In this document: piece by piece, positions 23,171-27,803 of the stretch
Layout: the number at the start of each line of letters is the position of its first letter
Numbering within the stretch: the first letter of the stretch is position 1
Source of the DNA: an uncultured Clostridium sp.
GTDB taxonomy: Bacteria > Bacillota > Clostridia > Lachnospirales > Lachnospiraceae
DNA: 27,803 nucleotides
Assembly (NCBI GenBank): GCA_938036545.1
Contig: CALHQJ010000024.1
Coordinates: 1-27,803, forward strand
Direction of reading: 5' to 3'
Translations under genes and position numbers: made by a program
Notes under the pieces: model-generated
Told to the model about the DNA's origin: nothing
Databases searched by the model: none
The model's input: the letters and a program-made list of their open reading frames with translations, nothing else

Positions 23171-24220
23171 ATGGATACGCTTAATATCAAAGATATTGCG
23201 AAAATATGCGGCGTTGGCGTCAGTACAGTGTCCAGGGCAATTAACAATCATCCGGACATCAATGAGGAGACGAAAAATCGGATTTTGGAGGTGATTCGGG
23301 AAAATCATTATATTCCCAATAACAGCGCCAGAAATCTGAAGCGTTCGGTTTCCAAAACCATTGCAGTATTAATCAAGGGAATAGACAACCCATTTTTTTA
23401 CAGCATGCTCCGGATTTTTGAAGAAGAAATCCAGAAGAAACGGTATTCCTTTCTGCTTCACAGAGTTGAGGAAGCAGAAGATGAAGTAGATGTGGCTATT
23501 GAATTAATCAAAGAAAAGCGGCTGAAAGGAATTATTTTCCTTGGCGGCCATTTCTGCCAGAATAAAGAAAAGCTGGAACAGCTGGATATTCCCTTTGTCT
23601 TAAGTACCGTTGCCAATACAGATACCATGCAGAATTCCTTTTTATCCTGTGTCTCAGTAGATGACTTTCAGGAAAGCTACAAAATGGTAGATCATTTATG
23701 CAGCCTAGGTCATCGCCGGATTGGCATTTTAGCGGCGACGCCTCAGGACGAAAGCATTGGACGGCTGAGATTGGAAGGATACCGCCGTGCGCTTATGGAT
23801 CATGGAATCCAGTATGATCCGGCCTGGTGTTTTTACAGTCCGGAACATGTCAACTGGTATACCATGGCCAACGGATACAGCCTGATGAAAAAGCTGATGG
23901 CTTCCGGCCAGAATTTGACGGCAGTGTTTGCTATTTCGGACAGCATTGCCATTGGGGCCTGCAAAGCGGTATTTGATGCTGGAAAATCTGTGCCGGAGGA
24001 TTACTCCATTGCCGGATTTGACGGGCTGGATATGGCCCACTATTACAATCCGGCGATTACTACCATTCATCAGCCTGTAGAAGAAATGGCCTATGAAACC
24101 ATCCGTATTCTGTTTGAACAGCTAAAGAGCAGGAATCCGGAACAGCGGACCAATCAGCAGAAGATTTTCCAGGCAAGACTGGTGGAAGGCCAGTCCACAA
24201 AAAGAATAGACAGAACCTAG
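23171..24220 (+). CDS. LacI-family transcriptional regulator
   Basis: A 349-residue LacI/GalR repressor. The N-terminal helix-turn-helix NIKDIAKICGVGVSTVSRAINNHPDI (about 5-30) is followed by the hinge helix PNNSARNLKR and the type I periplasmic-binding effector domain (about 60-335), including FSIADSIAIG-like AVFAISDSIAIGA and IAGFDGLDMA. Its likely target is the double palindrome at 18257-18280 ahead of the operon it closes, with a malto-oligosaccharide or derivative as inducer (inference). No own promoter is visible in the 62-base gap after malQ; AAAAGGGGAC serves as ribosome site. Confidence 0.93.
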   Translation: MDTLNIKDIAKICGVGVSTVSRAINNHPDINEETKNRILEVIRENHYIPNNSARNLKRSVSKTIAVLIKGIDNPFFYSMLRIFEEEIQKKRYSFLLHRVEEAEDEVDVAIELIKEKRLKGIIFLGGHFCQNKEKLEQLDIPFVLSTVANTDTMQNSFLSCVSVDDFQESYKMVDHLCSLGHRRIGILAATPQDESIGRLRLEGYRRALMDHGIQYDPAWCFYSPEHVNWYTMANGYSLMKKLMASGQNLTAVFAISDSIAIGACKAVFDAGKSVPEDYSIAGFDGLDMAHYYNPAITTIHQPVEEMAYETIRILFEQLKSRNPEQRTNQQKIFQARLVEGQSTKRIDRT

Positions 24221-24251
24221 AAGTCCGCAGATGCGGATGGAATGGGACAGA

Positions 24252-24287
24252 AAGAATGAGTCTGAATAAAACGGATTCATTCTTTTT
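24252..24287 (+). terminator. Rho-independent terminator of the maltodextrin operon
   Basis: Arms AAGAATGAGTC (24252-24262) and GATTCATTCTT (24274-24284) form an 11-bp stem with one wobble, running into TTTTTT. It lies 32 bases after the LacI-family stop. Confidence 0.9.
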
Positions 24288-24301
24288 TATTTACCTGAAA
24301 A

Positions 24302-24346
24302 TAACAGTTCAGCCATGCGGGGATTCAGACAGAAAAAAAGCGGTTG
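24302..24346. repeat. Inverted-repeat family, single-arm copy E
   Basis: About 45 bp match the reverse complement of the right arm of the full element at 9015-9165: TAACAGTTCAGCCATGCGG, then a GATT stretch, GACAGAAAAA and GCGGTTGA. The other arm is absent and no target duplication can be defined. Its inner end runs into the -35 hexamer TTGACA (24344-24349) of the downstream promoter, where the full element reads TTGAAA. Confidence 0.7.
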
Positions 24347-24372
24347 ACAAATTGGAAAATTACATGTATAAC
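24344..24372 (+). promoter_or_regulatory. Promoter of the GntR/ABC operon
   Basis: A perfect TTGACA (24344-24349) and TATAAC (24367-24372) are 17 bases apart. The start point would fall near 24379, inside the operator. The -35 lies at the inner edge of the repeat-derived arm. Confidence 0.87.
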
Positions 24373-24392
24373 TGTATTAAGACACTAATACA
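24373..24392. promoter_or_regulatory. Palindromic operator, probably for the YtrA-like GntR protein
   Basis: TGTATTA (24373-24379) and TAATACA (24386-24392) are exact complements separated by six bases, immediately after the -10. Further half-site-like words (GATACAATAATACAATAG, from about 24395) follow. The position over the start point predicts autorepression by the GntR-family protein encoded at 24458. Confidence 0.78.
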
Positions 24393-24457
24393 ACGATACA
24401 ATAATACAATAGTTCAGGGATAAAGGACTGTGACCAGACATGAGACAAGGAGGAATT

Positions 24458-24826
24458 ATGGAGTGGAATATTGCAGATGACCGGCCGATTTGGATTCAGC
24501 TGTCTGAACAGCTGACTGCCCAGATTGCATCCGGCATGTATCAGCCAGGACAGAGGCTTCCCTCTGTCAGGGAATTTGCCGCTGATGCAGGAGTAAATCC
24601 CAATACCATGCAGAGGGCTCTTGCGGATTTGGAGAGCAAAGGATTGATTATAACCAACCGGACGGCAGGAAGGAGTGTAACGCTGGATATGGAAACCATT
24701 AAACAGTTGAGAAATGACAGAGCTATGGATAAGGTGCGCCAGTTCCTTGCCCAGATGAAGGAACTGGGCTATACCAGGGAGGAAATCGGGGCTGTTCTTA
24801 CACAGGCGTTAAAGGAGGAAGCATAA
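24458..24826 (+). CDS. GntR-family regulator, YtrA subfamily
   Basis: A 122-residue short GntR repressor. The winged-helix domain (about 6-72) includes RPIWIQLSEQLTAQIASGMYQPGQRLPSVREFAADAGVNPNTMQRALADLESKGLI, followed by only a brief helical dimerisation tail, the signature of the YtrA subfamily. The start is ATG 24458 with AAGGAGGA upstream; an ATG at 24440 has no ribosome site. The ATPase gene follows after 3 bases, the standard order for YtrA-type units that control their own ABC exporter in response to cell-envelope stress or antibiotics. The inducer is unknown here. Confidence 0.93.
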   Translation: MEWNIADDRPIWIQLSEQLTAQIASGMYQPGQRLPSVREFAADAGVNPNTMQRALADLESKGLIITNRTAGRSVTLDMETIKQLRNDRAMDKVRQFLAQMKELGYTREEIGAVLTQALKEEA

Positions 24827-24829
24827 CAT

Positions 24830-25576
24830 ATGAGTCAGGAATTATTGGTATGCAGCGGTCTGACGAAGCGGTTTGGCCGCAAAGAGGCATTAAAGGATGT
24901 GTCAATCCGGCTGGAAAGCGGAAAGATTATCGGCCTGTTAGGGCCTAACGGTTCTGGAAAAACGACTTTGATTAAGCTGATAAACGAACTGCTCCAGCCA
25001 GACAGCGGAACGATACTTATCGACGGTCATGGGCCTGGAGTTTCCAGCAAATCCATGATTTCTTATCTTCCGGATCGGATGTATTTTGCAGACTGGATGC
25101 GGGTAAAGGATATGGTAAAAATGTTTGGCGATTTTTATCGGGATTTTCGGAAAGAAACAGCTCTGAACATGCTGAATCAGCTGGGAATCGGCCTGGAGGA
25201 CAGGATGAAAACACTGTCAAAGGGAACCAAGGAAAAGGTACAGCTTGTTTTGGTTATGAGCAGGGAGGCCAGGCTGTATATTTTAGACGAGCCTATTGGC
25301 GGCGTGGATCCGGCAGCCAGAGATTTTATTCTTCAGACGATTTTAAGCAATTATTCGGAAGACGCATCCGTACTGATTTCCACTCATTTGATTGCCGATG
25401 TGGAAAAGGTGCTGGATGAAGTGATTTTCTTGAAGGAAGGATGTATGGTACGCCAGGACAGCGTGGATCATATTCGGGAGACAGAAGGAAAGTCTGTGGA
25501 CCAGCTGTTCCGCAGCATTTTTGCATATCACGAGTCAGATTCCCAGTCAGATCCAAATGTACAGGAAATCAGATAG
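24830..25576 (+). CDS. ABC transporter ATP-binding protein (YtrB-like)
   Basis: This 248-residue ATPase energises the membrane protein encoded next. Walker A is GPNGSGKT (38-45), Walker B LYILDE (149-154), and the H-loop STHL is present. The signature reads LSKGT (129-133) where most ABC proteins have LSGGQ; this variant is common in the ABC-2/YtrB-like exporters. AAAGGAGG lies inside the end of the GntR gene, so translation is coupled. The length is complete for a half-transporter ATPase. Likely function: export or membrane-protection system, inferred from the regulator type. Confidence 0.94.
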   Translation: MSQELLVCSGLTKRFGRKEALKDVSIRLESGKIIGLLGPNGSGKTTLIKLINELLQPDSGTILIDGHGPGVSSKSMISYLPDRMYFADWMRVKDMVKMFGDFYRDFRKETALNMLNQLGIGLEDRMKTLSKGTKEKVQLVLVMSREARLYILDEPIGGVDPAARDFILQTILSNYSEDASVLISTHLIADVEKVLDEVIFLKEGCMVRQDSVDHIRETEGKSVDQLFRSIFAYHESDSQSDPNVQEIR

Positions 25577-25586
25577 GAGGAAAAGG

Positions 25587-26411
25587 ATGTTTAGAAAATT
25601 AGTAAAATACGAATGGTCAGCCATGATACGGAGTATGATGCCGATTTACGGTGCAGCCATTGCCGTTTCTGTATTAAATTCGCTGTTTCTCAATATGTTT
25701 GTGGAAGGAGACGGGCCGATTGCCAGGTTTTGGCAATGGCTGACGACTTATTTTGGCGGAATTGTCGTGTTTTTGTATATCGGAGTGCTGATGGCTCTGG
25801 GTGCTTATACCTGTGTTGTTACGATTCAGCGTTTTTATAAAGGCCTGTTAGGGCAGGAAGGTTATTTGATGTTTACCCTCCCGGTAAAAAACTGGCAGTT
25901 GGTTTTTTCAAAAGCACTGGTTTCTTTTTTTATTGGAATGGTGTCTATAGCGGTTTCCATCGTTTGTATTGGCGCTTTGGGAGGATTTCAGTTCCTGGAA
26001 GCCCTGGTTATGGCCCCAGGAGTGATTAGGGATTTACTGGTACAGGCATTTACCTATGACCAGAACTTTTCTACTCAGATGATTCTGTTTTGCATGGAAC
26101 TGCTTCTGGCATTTATTATCGCTTACTTGGCTTCTATATATCATGTGTATTTTGCCGTCAGCCTGGGGCATATGGCGAAGAGTCACAGGGTTTTTTTATC
26201 AGTGGTCTGGTACATTGTTATCTCTTCTGTAATGGGATTTCTGACAGTGACTGGAATTGATCAATTTTCTGTCTTTATGGACAGATTTCAGTTCCCATAT
26301 GGTGGAATTCATGTGCTGGGAATTGCAATGATTCTTTCTCAGCTGGCAGAAGCAGCTCTGTTTGCCCTGGGAACCGGATGGATTTTAAAAAGAAAACTGA
26401 ATCTGGAATAG
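25587..26411 (+). CDS. ABC transporter membrane protein (ABC-2-like)
   Basis: This 274-residue permease has about six hydrophobic helices (roughly 17-37, 55-80, 104-136, 168-190, 205-228 and 243-262). I start it at ATG 25587 with ATAGGAGG upstream; an in-frame ATG at 25521 lies inside the ATPase gene. It follows the ATPase stop by 10 bases and completes a three-gene regulator/ATPase/membrane unit. It resembles ABC-2-type exporters with one ATPase and one membrane protein, presumably dimeric. The substrate cannot be told. Confidence 0.88.
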   Translation: MFRKLVKYEWSAMIRSMMPIYGAAIAVSVLNSLFLNMFVEGDGPIARFWQWLTTYFGGIVVFLYIGVLMALGAYTCVVTIQRFYKGLLGQEGYLMFTLPVKNWQLVFSKALVSFFIGMVSIAVSIVCIGALGGFQFLEALVMAPGVIRDLLVQAFTYDQNFSTQMILFCMELLLAFIIAYLASIYHVYFAVSLGHMAKSHRVFLSVVWYIVISSVMGFLTVTGIDQFSVFMDRFQFPYGGIHVLGIAMILSQLAEAALFALGTGWILKRKLNLE

Positions 26412-26518
26412 GAAGGACAATTAGAAAACAAAAACGGTATCTTTGCAGTCCCATATTTTTTGAAAAAAAGCACATACTAATGGCGAATTGAATTGTAAGC
26501 AAGGAGGCCAGACAAGTG

Positions 26519-27784
26519 ATGAGCGAAAAATATGAAATTGTGTCTGTGAGAGGACGGGAAATCCTGGATTCCAGAGGAAATCCTACGGTAGAAGCAGAAG
26601 TAGAATTAGGCTGCGGCGCTGTCGGCAGGGCATCTGTCCCTTCAGGTGCTTCTACCGGAACCTTTGAAGCCGTGGAACTGCGGGATCAGGGAAGCCGTTA
26701 TCTTGGGAAAGGAGTCTTAAAGGCAGTCGAGCATGTAAACACGGTTTTAGCCGAACATCTGCTGTTTGAAAATGGGTTGGACCAAAAACGAATTGACCGG
26801 ATTTTAGTGGAAGCAGATGGAACGGAAAATAAAGAAAAGCTGGGAGCCAATGCGATTTTGGCCGTATCCCTGGCAGCTGCCAGAGCAGGGGCTTTAGCGG
26901 TGAATCTTCCGTTATACCGGTATCTGGGCGGCGTAAATGCCTGTCAGTTCCCAAGGCCTATGATGAATATTTTAAATGGCGGCAAACATGCAGATAACAC
27001 AGTGGATCTTCAGGAATTTATGATTGCGCCCTGGAGAGCCAAATCCTTTTCAGAAGGACTTAAAATATGTACAGAAGTATACCACACGTTAAAGAAGCTT
27101 CTGGTGCAAAAAGGATATTCCACAGGAGTGGGCGACGAGGGAGGATTTGCCCCTGATTTAAGGGATGCAGAACAGGTGCTGGATTATCTGATGGAAGCGG
27201 TCACATTGGCTGGATACCGTCCTGGAGAGGACATTCGCTTTGCTTTAGATGCCGCTTCATCCGAACTGTATGATAAGGAAAGCGGATACTATTTGTTTCC
27301 TGGAGAAAGCAAAATGAAGGGAAAACAGGTTCGGCGTTCTTCCTCTGAAATGGTGCAGTATTATAAAGAACTAACTGCAAAGTATCCGATTTTTTCTATC
27401 GAAGATGGGTTGTGGGAAGAAGACTGGGAAGGCTGGAAGATGCTGACGTCAGCCCTTGGTTCTTCCGTTCAGCTGGTAGGAGATGACTTATTTGTAACCA
27501 ATCCCCGCCGGCTGAAAAAGGGAATTGACATGGGAATTGCCAACGCTATTTTAGTAAAGGTGAATCAAATCGGCACATTAAGTGAAAGCTTTGAAGCGGT
27601 TCGGATGGCAAAAGATGCTGGATATGGAGTGATTATTTCCCATCGTTCCGGTGAAACAGAAGATCCGATGATTGCAGATCTTGCAGTTGCACTAAATGCA
27701 GGTCAGATTAAAACAGGGGCGCCCTGCCGTTCTGACAGGGTATCTAAATACAATCAGCTTCTTCGGATAGAAGAGGATTTTTAG
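26519..27784 (+). CDS. eno: Enolase
   Basis: Enolase converts 2-phosphoglycerate to PEP in glycolysis. All catalytic and metal residues are present: Glu166 (LQEF), Glu207 (GDEGGF), metal ligands Asp244, Glu295 (SIEDG) and Asp322 (GDDLF), and Lys347, His375-Arg376-Ser377 and Lys398. At about 421 residues it is slightly shorter than usual. Lys156 in NGGKHADN stands where Glu or Ala is commoner. The start is ATG 26519 or GTG 26516; AAGGAGG (26501-26507) fits GTG by spacing and ATG by codon. It stands apart from other glycolytic genes, so it may be a second enolase. I see no promoter or terminator I would defend in the flanks. Confidence 0.95.
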   Translation: MSEKYEIVSVRGREILDSRGNPTVEAEVELGCGAVGRASVPSGASTGTFEAVELRDQGSRYLGKGVLKAVEHVNTVLAEHLLFENGLDQKRIDRILVEADGTENKEKLGANAILAVSLAAARAGALAVNLPLYRYLGGVNACQFPRPMMNILNGGKHADNTVDLQEFMIAPWRAKSFSEGLKICTEVYHTLKKLLVQKGYSTGVGDEGGFAPDLRDAEQVLDYLMEAVTLAGYRPGEDIRFALDAASSELYDKESGYYLFPGESKMKGKQVRRSSSEMVQYYKELTAKYPIFSIEDGLWEEDWEGWKMLTSALGSSVQLVGDDLFVTNPRRLKKGIDMGIANAILVKVNQIGTLSESFEAVRMAKDAGYGVIISHRSGETEDPMIADLAVALNAGQIKTGAPCRSDRVSKYNQLLRIEEDF

Positions 27785-27803
27785 GTTTTTTTCTTGTACA
27801 AAT

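Noticed and set aside
1..27803. CRISPR arrays, tRNA/rRNA genes, prophage or defence genes
   Set aside because: No regularly spaced direct repeats, no tRNA- or rRNA-like sequence and no phage or nuclease genes were seen; the aminoacyl-tRNA link here is only the T-box.

Overview
The window looks like one contig end from a low-to-mid G+C anaerobic Firmicute, most likely a Lachnospiraceae-type clostridium. This is inferred from strong AGGAGG ribosome sites, a T-box upstream of pheST, ATP-dependent PEP carboxykinase, indolepyruvate:ferredoxin oxidoreductase, an ABC sugar importer without its own ATPase, and a YtrA-type GntR/ABC cassette. The genus cannot be fixed from this view. Bases 1-13 are identical to the 3' end of the Illumina adapter, so the left edge is probably an assembly artefact and not genome.

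Layout. 25-1514 (minus): an ECF sigma factor, a single-pass putative anti-sigma factor and a multi-pass membrane protein in one translationally tight operon. 1857-5479 (plus): acylphosphatase and the deoxyribonucleoside catabolic genes deoB, deoC and pyrimidine-nucleoside phosphorylase, closed by a terminator. 5731-7167: a lipoprotein of unknown function and a decayed XRE regulator. 7266-8873 (minus): pckA, convergent with the XRE remnant across a bidirectional terminator. 9305-11559: an hflK/hflC-like SPFH pair. 11783-14103: iorA-iorB. 14139-17996: promoter, Phe T-box, pheS, pheT, terminator. 18214-24220: a maltodextrin-type locus (binding protein, two permeases, malQ, LacI regulator) with a large palindromic operator just downstream of its promoter. 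24302-26411: a YtrA-like GntR repressor, ABC ATPase and ABC membrane protein with a palindromic operator at the promoter. 26519-27784: an enolase.

The least expected content is a dispersed family of small non-coding inverted-repeat elements. Two full copies (1555-1707 and 9015-9165) are each flanked by an exact 8-bp direct repeat, the mark of transposition, so they are MITEs (non-autonomous miniature transposons). Two shortened copies (3332-3401, 11602-11669) and one arm-only copy (24302-24346) share the terminal and internal motifs. The copies sit beside promoters or between operon genes. The arm copy appears to supply the -35 hexamer of the GntR/ABC promoter, and the 1555-1707 copy lies where the 5' leader of the sigma-factor mRNA would be. 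I did not find an unknown protein-coding defence or biosynthetic system; most genes are ordinary housekeeping and carbon metabolism.
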